Source: a virus. Taken from it: 64,000 nucleotides of DNA. The stretch covers positions 1 to 64,000 of the IMG/VR virus record IMGVR_UViG_3300045257_000207; one strand, given 5' to 3'. A program made the position numbers and the translations under genes. Shown piece by piece: positions 34,691 through 43,283 of this stretch (position 1 is the stretch's first letter; every line of letters starts with the position of its first letter). The notes below the pieces were generated by a model. It worked only from the letters and a program-made list of their open reading frames with translations. It made no database searches and had not been told where the DNA came from.

Positions 34691-35815
34691 ATGGCATGTA
34701 ATTGTATGGGGCCGCAAAACGGCGACCCACTTTGTCCTTGCATGATGGGTAATAGATTCCGATTCCCCCCGGTGGACTTTGATAGCCACCTTTTATGGCG
34801 ACACCCGGCTCCGGATGCCGCACCGCCATCGAGTATTGGGCCATCTAAAACCTATTTCGCTTCACCTACCCTACCCTACATTTCACTTCCAACTGTCGAA
34901 GAACTTGCGCTGTTGACCAAACATCGCCAAGTCAAGAACAATCCGGATTATATCTTGATGGACTTCGATCAGAAGTTGGAACTCGTGTTAAGAACAGGTA
35001 GCAACATGATCGACCGTACCGGCGTAGGTGTTCGCTATTTGCCGGGGATTTCCACCACCATGGATATATCGTCTCGCATTCCTATTCCAACACGTCGCAA
35101 GACGAATTGGAAGAGTATGTTGAAGGAGTATTTGTGGTTCTTGACAGGTTCAGACAATATCAACGATCTAAACAAAATGGGATCGAAAGTTTGGGATTTC
35201 TGGAAGGATGACAAATTCACAGAAGCGGGTGGCTTCGATAACGGCTCCATCGGGTATGGATATGGCCCTAACCTCATCCACTACGGTGGTGACCTCAAGG
35301 ACTTAGAAAACAACCCCGGCGTCAACCAAATAGAATACGTGCTGAACGAACTACGCACCAATCCATTCTCCCGTCGCATCTTGTTCACCTTTTGGCGTCC
35401 AGACAAGATAGGCAAGTTGGACTGTAAGCTCCCACCATGCCACCACACCTATCAGTTCGTCGTAGAACCGGATGAAACAGGTGAGATGACCCTACTATCG
35501 TGTGTCATGTACGCTCGCTCCACAGACGCGTTTGTGGGCGCTCTGGCGACCAACCTACAAGGTGCAGCCTTCTACACTCATATGATCGCCCAGCAAGTAG
35601 GCATGACTCCGAACACTTTAACTTTCTGTTCAGGCCACTTCCACATATATAACAATCATATCCCCCTCGTTGAAGAGTACCTAGCGAGACCGATAGTTCC
35701 GTCGCCGATTCTTAAACTCAACAAGGCTGCATCAATCTATGACTATGTTCCCGATGATTTTACGTTATCTGAATATGAACCATTACCCGCAATGCGCGTT
35801 CCTATCGCGGTGTAA
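34691..35815 (+). CDS. Thymidylate synthase-family enzyme with Cys-rich N-terminal extension
   Basis: 374 residues; start chosen at the ATG after GGAG and the terminator, giving MACNCMGPQNGDPLCPC. The extension of about 90 residues carries C3, C5, C15 and C17 and then a Pro-rich part. The synthase domain has DRTGVG, LKEYLWFLTGSDNINDL, FSRRILFTFWRP, the catalytic LPPCHH (C250), RSTDAF and HFHIYNNH. N288 in ATN aligns with the Asn that selects uracil over cytosine, so the substrate should be dUMP. The product may be dTMP or 5-hydroxymethyl-dUMP; the usual PFN context is altered and one residue is inserted, so the activity needs testing. Confidence 0.85.
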   Translation: MACNCMGPQNGDPLCPCMMGNRFRFPPVDFDSHLLWRHPAPDAAPPSSIGPSKTYFASPTLPYISLPTVEELALLTKHRQVKNNPDYILMDFDQKLELVLRTGSNMIDRTGVGVRYLPGISTTMDISSRIPIPTRRKTNWKSMLKEYLWFLTGSDNINDLNKMGSKVWDFWKDDKFTEAGGFDNGSIGYGYGPNLIHYGGDLKDLENNPGVNQIEYVLNELRTNPFSRRILFTFWRPDKIGKLDCKLPPCHHTYQFVVEPDETGEMTLLSCVMYARSTDAFVGALATNLQGAAFYTHMIAQQVGMTPNTLTFCSGHFHIYNNHIPLVEEYLARPIVPSPILKLNKAASIYDYVPDDFTLSEYEPLPAMRVPIAV

Positions 35816-35820
35816 CTGAT

Positions 35821-36033
35821 ATGTTTTCCAAGACACAATTCATATCATTCGGGGTTGGAGTCATATTTGGCAGTTTGTTGGCCATTTCGATTCATTATCC
35901 GGTTAAACAGACTACCATCGAAGAAGTCAGAGCCATTTGTCGGCAACAGACTTTCCTCAGCTTCAAGATAGGTATCACCGGGAAAGTCTACGAAATTACA
36001 TGCCAAGACGGCCAAACATATTACTTGAAGTGA
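35821..36033 (+). CDS. Small single-pass membrane protein
   Basis: 70 residues: one N-terminal hydrophobic segment (about residues 6-26, FISFGVGVIFGSLLAISIHY in shortened form) and a small polar domain with two cysteines. The gene starts five bases after the thymidylate synthase stop and has no strong ribosome site, so translation is probably coupled. Its stop codon abuts the stop of the reverse-strand gene (TGATCA). Family unknown. Confidence 0.6.
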   Translation: MFSKTQFISFGVGVIFGSLLAISIHYPVKQTTIEEVRAICRQQTFLSFKIGITGKVYEITCQDGQTYYLK

Positions 36034-37089
36034 TCAGTGAGGGGCTAACTCTGTCAACGGATAGGTTTTCTCTATAAGTGATTGATCCAAATAGAAATCT
36101 CCGTTGTGATACGTGAAATACCCGTTCGTCATATCCACAAGTTCACCCAAATCGATCAATTGATCCCGCGTCTTGTCAGACGTTTGGTATGGGGCTTTAG
36201 AAAGTAATATGAAAAGACCCTCTGGCGCAATAGGGGTCTTGATTCCGGTACCGTAATCTACGCGAGTAAACCGTAGTTGCGTGCCTTCTGGAATATCATC
36301 GAACACCAACTGACTATCATTGAATGTGGTGAACTTGAGGACATTTTTGTTTCTGGTGTAGTAGTTGCGTCTCTTACGAATCAAAATCTCATCCCACCCA
36401 GCCCATGCAGTTACTTCTTGCAGCATCGGCAACGATTCAAAACAGACCAACGCTTCTTCGTTCGGTTTCTGGATACTTACTTCGATTTGGATAGAATCGA
36501 AGTAATTTGCCAAGTCCATGGGCAATGGGAGAGGAGAACCGCTGAATGTGGTTTTGGTAATGTACTTAGGAAGAGCGAAAACGAAGGTGCCATTTGTGGT
36601 CACTTGTACCGATGCGAATAGTGGAGAAATGAACTTCGGCTTTAGAGCTACAGAAGTACGAGCAACACAGTGCGCCACACCGTATGCCTGTCGGTTCAAG
36701 ACGATAGAAACGGTATTTTGATCAACGATTGAAACCGAATAATCTTCTGGAGACACCTTCGAAGGATAGACTTTATTTGTCGGAGAAACCAAATATTCAA
36801 AAACTGAAATAGCTGGAGATACACCTAAATTGTGAGGTACAACCCATTCCGTAGCGGGAGACGGTTGAACAAAGTTGAAAAACGAACGACGTTGTTCATA
36901 ATTCTGAAAACGAGGATCGAACTTCGGGAAGGATTCACGGATACTGTCACGATTACGCTTCGTTTTATATAGTTTTCCGATGCAACCTTTAGTAATGATA
37001 CACGAAGATACGATATCAAGACCTTTGGCATTTTCCAATACCTCTATATTTCGCTTACAGAGGTTGCACTTGTATGAATTGGTTGCCAT
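36034..37089 (-). CDS. Putative virion protein with N-terminal zinc-ribbon-like motif
   Basis: 351 residues. The first 45 residues hold CNLCKRN, a later C and GC, a possible zinc knuckle. Residues about 68-90 read FNFVQPSPATEWVVPHNLG, the W-V-HNLG motif typical of phage fibre and virion attachment domains; the remainder is beta-rich. No enzyme motif is visible. A reverse-strand late box lies upstream. A structural role, perhaps a head or tail decoration, is the best guess. Confidence 0.6.
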   Translation of the reverse strand: MATNSYKCNLCKRNIEVLENAKGLDIVSSCIITKGCIGKLYKTKRNRDSIRESFPKFDPRFQNYEQRRSFFNFVQPSPATEWVVPHNLGVSPAISVFEYLVSPTNKVYPSKVSPEDYSVSIVDQNTVSIVLNRQAYGVAHCVARTSVALKPKFISPLFASVQVTTNGTFVFALPKYITKTTFSGSPLPLPMDLANYFDSIQIEVSIQKPNEEALVCFESLPMLQEVTAWAGWDEILIRKRRNYYTRNKNVLKFTTFNDSQLVFDDIPEGTQLRFTRVDYGTGIKTPIAPEGLFILLSKAPYQTSDKTRDQLIDLGELVDMTNGYFTYHNGDFYLDQSLIEKTYPLTELAPH

Positions 37090-37114
37090 TAGGTTAATGC
37101 CTCGTGTGATAACC

Positions 37115-37122
37115 TATTTATC
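37115..37122 (-). promoter_or_regulatory. Late promoter box GATAAATA (reverse)
   Basis: Seven-base match 26 bases upstream of the start at 37089. Confidence 0.6.
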
Positions 37123-37130
37123 GACAAACA

Positions 37131-37156
37131 AAAAAGGAGGCTTTCGCCTCCCTTTT
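37131..37156 (-). terminator. Hairpin terminator for the small reverse-strand gene
   Basis: On the reverse strand AAAAGGGAGGC GAAA GCCTCCTTTTT lies just after the stop at 37173, with a T-run; on the forward strand the tail is also T-rich. Confidence 0.82.
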
Positions 37157-37172
37157 ATGAGTCATCCGAACA

Positions 37173-37454
37173 TCAAGGTCGCTTTTCTACCGAATTCAAC
37201 ATTGAAATCAGATCATTCGCAATGGCAATCTGTTGGGTTGCGAAGAAGACCGGCCCGCGTTCGATTTCGTTGATAATGTACGAAAAATCATTCTGGGCAG
37301 CATAAAGCACTGTGCCCTTCACGTTTTTTGTATCATTGGTACGATGCCGATAAGCGTCACATGCTTCTTTGAACTTATGCGAAAGGAACTGTACGCTCTG
37401 GCGGATTTGATCACTGTTCAGTGACTTACTGTTGCTGCTGTTAACGTTGCTCAT
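37173..37454 (-). CDS. Unassigned small protein
   Basis: 93 residues, polar and helical, with a Ser/Asn-rich start and no cysteines except one, no membrane segment. It has a consensus-like sigma70 promoter 58 bases upstream and a clear terminator behind, so it is a self-contained early-type transcription unit. The ribosome site is weak. Family not recognised; small early proteins in phages often target host functions, but nothing in the sequence says so here. Confidence 0.6.
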   Translation of the reverse strand: MSNVNSSNSKSLNSDQIRQSVQFLSHKFKEACDAYRHRTNDTKNVKGTVLYAAQNDFSYIINEIERGPVFFATQQIAIANDLISMLNSVEKRP

Positions 37455-37511
37455 GAAATTACCATATTAGGTAATGGCTGCCCTGAATCGGGATGAATCA
37501 GGTGAATTGTC

Positions 37512-37540
37512 ATTCTACTCGTACCCATTTTACGTGTCAA
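37512..37540 (-). promoter_or_regulatory. Sigma70-type promoter (reverse)
   Basis: Reverse strand reads TTGACA, 17-base spacer, TAGAAT. Six of six and five of six matches. It points at the small gene ending at 37173 and separates it from the glycan operon, whose last stop it overlaps. Confidence 0.65.
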
Positions 37541-38234
37541 CAGTTTTCCAATTATTTGATATTATCGGGTGAGTTATGTTATGCGGTTTCGGTATCCCGT
37601 GAAAGCAAATGACACTAGCCCCGTTGGGGATGCCAACGATTTCTCTGGGGTTACGATTCCTGCAACAATGTTTCTTGAAAGACACGAACTTACGCGGAAA
37701 GAGAGTTTGAAACCTATCATATTCCCCACCAAGACACTGCTTAATCCACGTTTGATCGCCGGTAGGAGTATTACGCATCACACTGGTCGGGTCTTCCATG
37801 AACTTCTGATAGATGAAGTCATACTCTCCACCGACAAATTTCATAATTCCGCTCCCAAGATTTTCTGCCACATAAAAGTCTTCAAGAGCCACCAACCGGG
37901 TTGTATTCTTTTCAAAAACGAAGTCTAAACTATTAACAATTACCGTATCAAGATCGAGGAAAAATATGTTACAACGAGCGAAGGTTGGCTGGTTGAACAA
38001 CTCCATCTTGCTCCACCAGCCGGGTAAATCATCTTTCAGTGGGATCACTTTATCGACAGACGTATCGAACGCCTGTGTAGTATCTGTTAAGCAGACGAAT
38101 TCGTAGAGGATGTTAGTTAAATGACGCTTACAAGCCAATGCCAAAACATTAACGTATTCAACATCATAGGTACTACCACCAGTTTTAAGAACACAGACGA
38201 CTAGATTTTTTTGTGTTATGAAATTTTGCGACAT
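37530..38234 (-). CDS. Glycosyltransferase, GT8-like
   Basis: 234 residues. The start LVVCVLKTGGSTYDVEYVNVL is followed by NIFFLDLDTVIV near residue 90, where DLD is the metal-binding DxD of GT-A enzymes, then GDQTWIKQCL and a final CFHGIPKPH, the His-Gly-x-x-K/P pattern near the C-terminus of GT8-like enzymes. It is the last gene of the reverse-strand glycan operon and overlaps the PglD-like gene by 19 bases. Donor and acceptor are unknown. Confidence 0.78.
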   Translation of the reverse strand: MSQNFITQKNLVVCVLKTGGSTYDVEYVNVLALACKRHLTNILYEFVCLTDTTQAFDTSVDKVIPLKDDLPGWWSKMELFNQPTFARCNIFFLDLDTVIVNSLDFVFEKNTTRLVALEDFYVAENLGSGIMKFVGGEYDFIYQKFMEDPTSVMRNTPTGDQTWIKQCLGGEYDRFQTLFPRKFVSFKKHCCRNRNPREIVGIPNGASVICFHGIPKPHNITHPIISNNWKTVDT

Positions 38235-38803
38235 GGTGTTCCGATATATGTCCCCCGCTCGTGAATATTCTTAACTACTCCGGCATTCAATCCAATCGTT
38301 ACATCATCGCAGATAACAAGTTTTTCTTTAGCACACGAGTTCGTCCCGAAATACACGCGATGCCCGATATCACAATTCCCGGAAATGGCGACATGTGGTG
38401 CTGTGGTGAAAAAATCGCCTATAACACAATCATGTCCGATAGTGGTCTGTAGGTTCAGATGAGCATGTTTACCGATGATAATGTTGGTGGTCAGTATCGA
38501 CCCAGCACAAACGATTGAACCTTCCCCGAGAATTAAATCGTCTAGGACGATAACACTGGGGTGAATGAACGTATCAAAAATAGTGTTCGGTGGTAACCTG
38601 TTGACCATAGCTTGGCGTTTGGCAGGATCACCAATTGCCACCAAAACCTTACAGGACGTGACATCTAAGGATGACAGTGGTTTGGCATCATCGGTGCAAT
38701 ATTCGTCGTCTACATAGAACTCTATGACTCCTGCAACATGATATTTCATGTGGTGGAACACTTCACGTCCGAACCCTCCGGCTCCAATAATTGCATGTTT
38801 CAT
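38216..38803 (-). CDS. PglD-like sugar O/N-acyltransferase
   Basis: 195 residues from the ATG after AAGGAAAGG; the frame extends 12 codons upstream but overlaps the previous gene. The N-terminal Rossmann-like part (KHAIIGAGGFGREV) binds the nucleotide sugar in this family. The left-handed beta-helix follows with hexapeptide repeats; GHDCVIGD holds H124, the catalytic base in PglD, and the end reads GTYIGTPCRKI. The enzyme likely acylates an amino sugar made by the DegT enzyme two genes upstream. Four-base overlap with the gene before it. Confidence 0.88.
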   Translation of the reverse strand: MKHAIIGAGGFGREVFHHMKYHVAGVIEFYVDDEYCTDDAKPLSSLDVTSCKVLVAIGDPAKRQAMVNRLPPNTIFDTFIHPSVIVLDDLILGEGSIVCAGSILTTNIIIGKHAHLNLQTTIGHDCVIGDFFTTAPHVAISGNCDIGHRVYFGTNSCAKEKLVICDDVTIGLNAGVVKNIHERGTYIGTPCRKIS

Positions 38804-40728
38804 GCGACCTTTCCTTTGTTGGTGATCGTTGCGTGCCACGGTCTACTGTTGACTTCACAGTATACATCCAACGCGGCCCCAATATCTAGTTGAGTTACTT
38901 TATCTTGATACGTCTTGTGGAATTTGTCGATCAATACCTTGGCAACAAAAGAACAGGCATAAAGTACGACCGGTTTATCGAGTTCATCGATTAATAGTTT
39001 CGTTCTAGCGTGAATTTCATCGAAATGATTCCACACGGCATCAGGATGAGTTACGACCAACCTAAGAGGAAAATGTTTGTTCAATTTTGACATATATGCT
39101 GGCCCAACGATGATCACGTTGCGACCTTTCAATAGTTCAAAAACCTTCAATAGTGATCCATCGATAGACATTTTGGCGAAAAGTCCACCATCAAAGACCT
39201 GCAATTTTGACATATATGGTAGAATTTGTTCCATCATATACGGCTTTTTCATAACTTCCGAAGAGATTCCGATAGGGTAGTCAATTGTCGATTGAATGAT
39301 CGGCATTATATTGGCATCTACAAATTTCTGCCCAGACTCTTTCCATTTTGGAAAATGAACATCATATAGTCCATTAGCTTTGATTTTCAGTGCAGCAATC
39401 CATTCGCCATCATTGTAACGTGCCAGTGAAAATGGGGTCTGTGTTTCAAGATTAGTGAAAATGAATTGGTAAATATCAGGTTCGATAATCGAGACTTCAC
39501 GGCCTATCATTGGGGACGTGCAAGCGGGCTTTAGACGAAAAATAGTGCTTTCGTGGTCGTACTCTGGACATACTGTCCTGTAGTTGTTCATGCTCCGTCT
39601 ACTATTAATCTCATCTACAAAATCGAAAATTTTCTGCTGCTGATTTTGATATGAAAATACCTGTACTGAGTGATCTTGGATTTTTTGTGACATTGACAAT
39701 AGCAAATCCCGATCATCATATAATGTTTTTATGTGTTTAACGATTTGATTGTAACCCTCTGAAGGTATGATTTGCAACATATCTTCTGTGTATTGGAAAT
39801 GCTTGTTCGCTCGGTGAACATCGGTCGTAAGTAGTACGACGCCCTGTAGTGCTGCTTCTATTCCTAATGGCCAACCATTGAGTGCCGCTCCATTTTCTAC
39901 GTTGATTAGAATGTCTATTTTCTCATGGTAGAAGGAGTCAAGATCAGATTGTGACATCGGTTTTAGGAATGTCATTGGGAGCAAAGATTTGGTTAAACCT
40001 GCGGTGCTTCCGATGAAGACGAATTCGATATCATCGTTCGGGTGAAGTTTTTTGTATGTCTCAGCAACGGTTGCATATGAATTGCTGCCTTTATGAACAC
40101 CTTGTCCCATAGTGGCAAAACAAACTCGTAACGTTTTATCATTGCGACGTTTTCTTGATATAGTGTGGTGTTGGGGGAGCAAACTGCTACCGTATACATT
40201 AACGTAACTTTTTATGCCGTGTTGTCGCACGTCAAATGTGCAAAATGGCTGAGTACATACAACATTAATGTTCTTCGGAAGATCGACTAACGATTTGGGA
40301 CTGGAGTATCCTCCGCCCGGATACAGGTGAATTATTTGCTTCTCAGGAGGCGCTCTAAACTCCGCCTTAAATCTGTTATACGATGAAAGGAAGATGTGGT
40401 AGATGGTATCGTATTGTCCAATATTGAAAGTTTCCGACAACGTGTACATGTAACTTTGGCTACATTTATGATTGAACCTCATACCGTTGATTTTGGTGTT
40501 GTATTTGTTTAGATAATTGTATCGCGGGTCAAAAATCAAAATGTTGTATCGATCAAGACCATAATATTCTCTCATGATATCATGATCAACCTCATAGCTC
40601 ACTCCGGCAAAGTAATCGACTTTGCTCACTAAAATATCGGCGTCCCCTGCATCGATAAATGCCTTTATCTCTTCAATGCGCCATTTGGCGTATTTGGAAG
40701 GAAACAGAACATCATTGATCAAGATCAT
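38800..40728 (-). CDS. Fusion: GT4-like glycosyltransferase plus GT-D-like domain
   Basis: 642 residues. Residues 1 to about 390 look like a GT-B (GT4-type) enzyme: LYPGGGYSS, FATMGQGVHKGSN, FVFIGSTAGL, then ENGAALNGWPLGIEAAL..VLLTTDVH as the donor-binding E-x7-E region. Residues about 425-642 carry FSLARYNDGEW and, at the end, QLDIGAALDVY..SRPWH, which match the single-domain GT-D-like protein encoded at 41738-42499. A linker rich in Asn and Arg separates the two. Start and stop overlap both neighbours by four bases. Probably adds two successive sugars. Confidence 0.78.
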   Translation of the reverse strand: MILINDVLFPSKYAKWRIEEIKAFIDAGDADILVSKVDYFAGVSYEVDHDIMREYYGLDRYNILIFDPRYNYLNKYNTKINGMRFNHKCSQSYMYTLSETFNIGQYDTIYHIFLSSYNRFKAEFRAPPEKQIIHLYPGGGYSSPKSLVDLPKNINVVCTQPFCTFDVRQHGIKSYVNVYGSSLLPQHHTISRKRRNDKTLRVCFATMGQGVHKGSNSYATVAETYKKLHPNDDIEFVFIGSTAGLTKSLLPMTFLKPMSQSDLDSFYHEKIDILINVENGAALNGWPLGIEAALQGVVLLTTDVHRANKHFQYTEDMLQIIPSEGYNQIVKHIKTLYDDRDLLLSMSQKIQDHSVQVFSYQNQQQKIFDFVDEINSRRSMNNYRTVCPEYDHESTIFRLKPACTSPMIGREVSIIEPDIYQFIFTNLETQTPFSLARYNDGEWIAALKIKANGLYDVHFPKWKESGQKFVDANIMPIIQSTIDYPIGISSEVMKKPYMMEQILPYMSKLQVFDGGLFAKMSIDGSLLKVFELLKGRNVIIVGPAYMSKLNKHFPLRLVVTHPDAVWNHFDEIHARTKLLIDELDKPVVLYACSFVAKVLIDKFHKTYQDKVTQLDIGAALDVYCEVNSRPWHATITNKGKVA

Positions 40729-41729
40729 AAATTGTTCTTGTCAATGGCAGCACATATAAATAAAATCTCATCGCACGTCATGTCTTCATTTAAAGGAAAA
40801 TTGATGATACGATCATACAGATTCTTTGAGTTGGGGAAATCGGCTAGCGGATTGTAATATTTGTTGGCCTCTATTCCGAGATTTCTAAAGACTGAAGGTT
40901 CGATAGGATTCTTGAAAACGACAGGAATATTGCCGTAGAACACATTAGAACTATCATTGAATAGCTCAGCATTTGTCAAACTATGTCTGAACAAGTCTTG
41001 ATGGGCTTGATGCCGATCCAGATCATAGCTTTCTAGGTGTTGCAGAATGTACGCAGCGGCGACATCAGACATTTTGTAGTTCGATGCTGCTACATCATGA
41101 GTTCTGGCACCTAAACGGAACCCGAACCCGCACAGAGCTTGCATATCGTCATACATGGTATCGTCAACAACCATGAAGCCGCCTTCACCGAAACCGAGAA
41201 ATTTGGTATGATGTAATGAGCCAAATGACGCGTCCCCTAAGAGGCAAATGTTAATACCATCCTCGGTTTTGCTCATAAATGATGATGCGTTGTCATAGAT
41301 GACGATTTTATCAGGAAATTGACTTACGTCAAAATCTACCACGGAGCCGAACAAATTTGTGATGATGATACCATCCGCATCTTGAATAGCGGTAGCATGT
41401 AACGTATATGTTGTTGGATCAATATCCACAACACGCGTATTTGAATGGTTCATCAAACAGCTTGGGAAGGTAAATGATGGAGTAACCCATCTTAACGTTC
41501 TGCAATTGAGCTTATCGTAATAGGCTATCAAAGCATGTAGAGCGATTGTCCCGTTAGCTACGCACAAGACACGTTTGTTTGCCGGAAGGCATATCATCTG
41601 TCCGATTTTATCTTCCAATAATGCCTTTACTGGCCCGGCATTAGTGTAATGGTTTTTGCTTTCGCATATGGCTAGAAGTTCGTTAATACGAACGTGATTT
41701 ATGGACTTGCGCTGAATATACGGAATCAT
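40725..41729 (-). CDS. DegT/DnrJ/EryC1-type sugar aminotransferase
   Basis: 334 residues. Family landmarks: YTNAGPVKALLEDKIG at the start, VANGTIALHAL, DIDPTTYTL, IYDNASSF (D146 contacts the PLP ring), and SLHHTKFLGFGEGGF with K176 as the Schiff-base lysine. Such PLP enzymes convert keto-sugar nucleotides to amino sugars. No sugar dehydratase is in the window, so the keto substrate would have to come from the host or from genes outside. AAGGTG precedes the ATG. Together with the acyltransferase it suggests an N-acylated amino deoxysugar. Confidence 0.88.
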   Translation of the reverse strand: MIPYIQRKSINHVRINELLAICESKNHYTNAGPVKALLEDKIGQMICLPANKRVLCVANGTIALHALIAYYDKLNCRTLRWVTPSFTFPSCLMNHSNTRVVDIDPTTYTLHATAIQDADGIIITNLFGSVVDFDVSQFPDKIVIYDNASSFMSKTEDGINICLLGDASFGSLHHTKFLGFGEGGFMVVDDTMYDDMQALCGFGFRLGARTHDVAASNYKMSDVAAAYILQHLESYDLDRHQAHQDLFRHSLTNAELFNDSSNVFYGNIPVVFKNPIEPSVFRNLGIEANKYYNPLADFPNSKNLYDRIINFPLNEDMTCDEILFICAAIDKNNL

Positions 41730-41737
41730 AAATCACC

Positions 41738-42499
41738 TTATTGGATGTGATATTTATCATTCTGATTTCGTATTAGACAGTAATCTTGCTCTGATCCGGG
41801 GGAAAACCACGGTCTCGTGCATAATCCGGCCCAACCATCTAGAGTTGCTCCAAAATCGATGGCGATCTTCCTGTATGATTTCATTATGACGCCTATATCC
41901 TTCCCGTAAAGACTTGCTCCAAACAAGACAATATCGTCTTGGATCAATTTCAAAGAATCCAGCATCGTTTCGCGGTGATTGTCAATTTGTGTGTAGGTAA
42001 CATGAGTCTCTAATAGGCGTTCTATTTCATTATTTTGTAGCTGTTCTACGTTTGGTGATATGATATTAACCGACCTACCCTGTAACAGTTGTTTGAAACT
42101 GTGAATGTCTCCGAAAAGTCTATTACGGGTTATTTGGTGATCACATACCAACACGGCAGCGTTCTTGATCTTATCCATCGGAAGCGACCATTTTCGCTCA
42201 TCGTATTTGAGCTTTTTGCATATGATGTTATTTGGATCGAGTAGTCCAATGATATCTGAATCCAAAGCAGAAGCCAAAATATTACAAATGTCAGTTCTGA
42301 CTTTATCGAAATCTCCGGGCCATGCGTAATTCCACAACTGACAGACTTTCTGTTGTAATGCTATGGGCACATTATTGTTCAGAAAAAAGATTTCAGCATC
42401 ACCGAAACGTGTTAAGCAAAACGGCGTTAGTGTTCTAATTCTCTCATGAATTATTTTATAAACGTCATGGTCTGATACGGATGGTATGAGATACTTCAT
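41738..42499 (-). CDS. GT-D-like glycosyltransferase
   Basis: 253 residues. TPFCLTRFGDAEIFFL (residues 25-40) with D34-x-E36 and the closing AIDFGATLDGWAGLCTRPWF match the signature of the GT-D fold (formerly DUF1792), in which a D-x-E motif binds the metal. It is clearly related to the C-terminal domain of the 642-residue fusion two genes downstream. The start overlaps the pyruvyltransferase stop (ATGA). Donor unknown. Confidence 0.72.
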   Translation of the reverse strand: MKYLIPSVSDHDVYKIIHERIRTLTPFCLTRFGDAEIFFLNNNVPIALQQKVCQLWNYAWPGDFDKVRTDICNILASALDSDIIGLLDPNNIICKKLKYDERKWSLPMDKIKNAAVLVCDHQITRNRLFGDIHSFKQLLQGRSVNIISPNVEQLQNNEIERLLETHVTYTQIDNHRETMLDSLKLIQDDIVLFGASLYGKDIGVIMKSYRKIAIDFGATLDGWAGLCTRPWFSPGSEQDYCLIRNQNDKYHIQ

Positions 42500-43269
42500 A
42501 TTTTTACAGGAAAGGCTCGCAGAAGTTTCATGTCGTCGAATTTATCCGGGAGGAAATAGTTCAATTTGATTAATTCATCGAGAGATAGTTTATTATGTAT
42601 TTGAACAAAGGATTGTTTGGCGTTCTGAGATGCGAAATAGTCGTGGAATTTTATATCATCACCTGATAACTTTTCATCAAATTTAACCCATGTAGCGGGA
42701 ATGTTGTATGCATGTGCAACGATAAGGCCATGGAGGGAGCTACTAACAATACGCTCGCATTCGAGCATCTGATCGATGACTTGTGTTACATCTTGATTAA
42801 TGGTCGAAATGACCTTTACCTCGCCCTCGGGATACCAAGGCGAAACCTGATTGAAATTGACATAATGAGGTATGATTCCTACTTTGTACTTTTTCGATAT
42901 CGACGGGGTATACACTCTAGGAAGTAACAGAGCGGGGTCGCCGAAAATATGAGGGCATCGTATACCACGAGCCTTAAGGATTTCATATGTCAATGGGCCT
43001 CGCACTGCAAGATAGGTCGAATGTAGAGATGCTATGGTGGACTGACTCATACAACCAGACCCCCACACCGTTGTCCTTGGAGTGGTTTTCTCGATAATGC
43101 TCCCTATGCCTAGCAAGACTTTGCTAGGGTTATCGATAAGAGGGGTGTGTCGTGCGGTATACTTGAATAGACGTTTAATCAGCCACGGGGTTAATATGTC
43201 ACCAAAGTTGCCCGGTAATGGCGTTCTTGACCACCATACATTAATGATTTTGTTGTTGCTATCAATCAT
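42496..43269 (-). CDS. Polysaccharide pyruvyl transferase
   Basis: 257 residues from ATG at 43269; the frame extends to a TTG at 43320 inside the preceding gene, which is less likely. Features of the family are NVWWSRTPLPGNFGDILTPWLI at the start, VRGPLTYEILK near 100, HIFGDPALLLP, and CERIVSSSLHGLIVAHAYNIPATWV near 200. These enzymes transfer pyruvate from phosphoenolpyruvate to sugar hydroxyls as ketals, adding negative charge to surface glycans. It lies 14 bases after the MAF-like gene. Confidence 0.85.
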   Translation of the reverse strand: MIDSNNKIINVWWSRTPLPGNFGDILTPWLIKRLFKYTARHTPLIDNPSKVLLGIGSIIEKTTPRTTVWGSGCMSQSTIASLHSTYLAVRGPLTYEILKARGIRCPHIFGDPALLLPRVYTPSISKKYKVGIIPHYVNFNQVSPWYPEGEVKVISTINQDVTQVIDQMLECERIVSSSLHGLIVAHAYNIPATWVKFDEKLSGDDIKFHDYFASQNAKQSFVQIHNKLSLDELIKLNYFLPDKFDDMKLLRAFPVKI

Positions 43270-43283
43270 CTTGTCTGGCAACC

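Noticed and set aside
37569-37928. Forward-strand frame of 119 codons opposite the GT8-like gene
   Set aside because: The reverse-strand frame has the DLD motif and operon context; the forward one has no family features or ribosome site.
41751-41758. GATAAATA on the reverse strand before the DegT gene
   Set aside because: It falls on codons Asn-Asp-Lys-Tyr at the end of the upstream GT-D gene, inside a tightly overlapping operon, so it may be chance.
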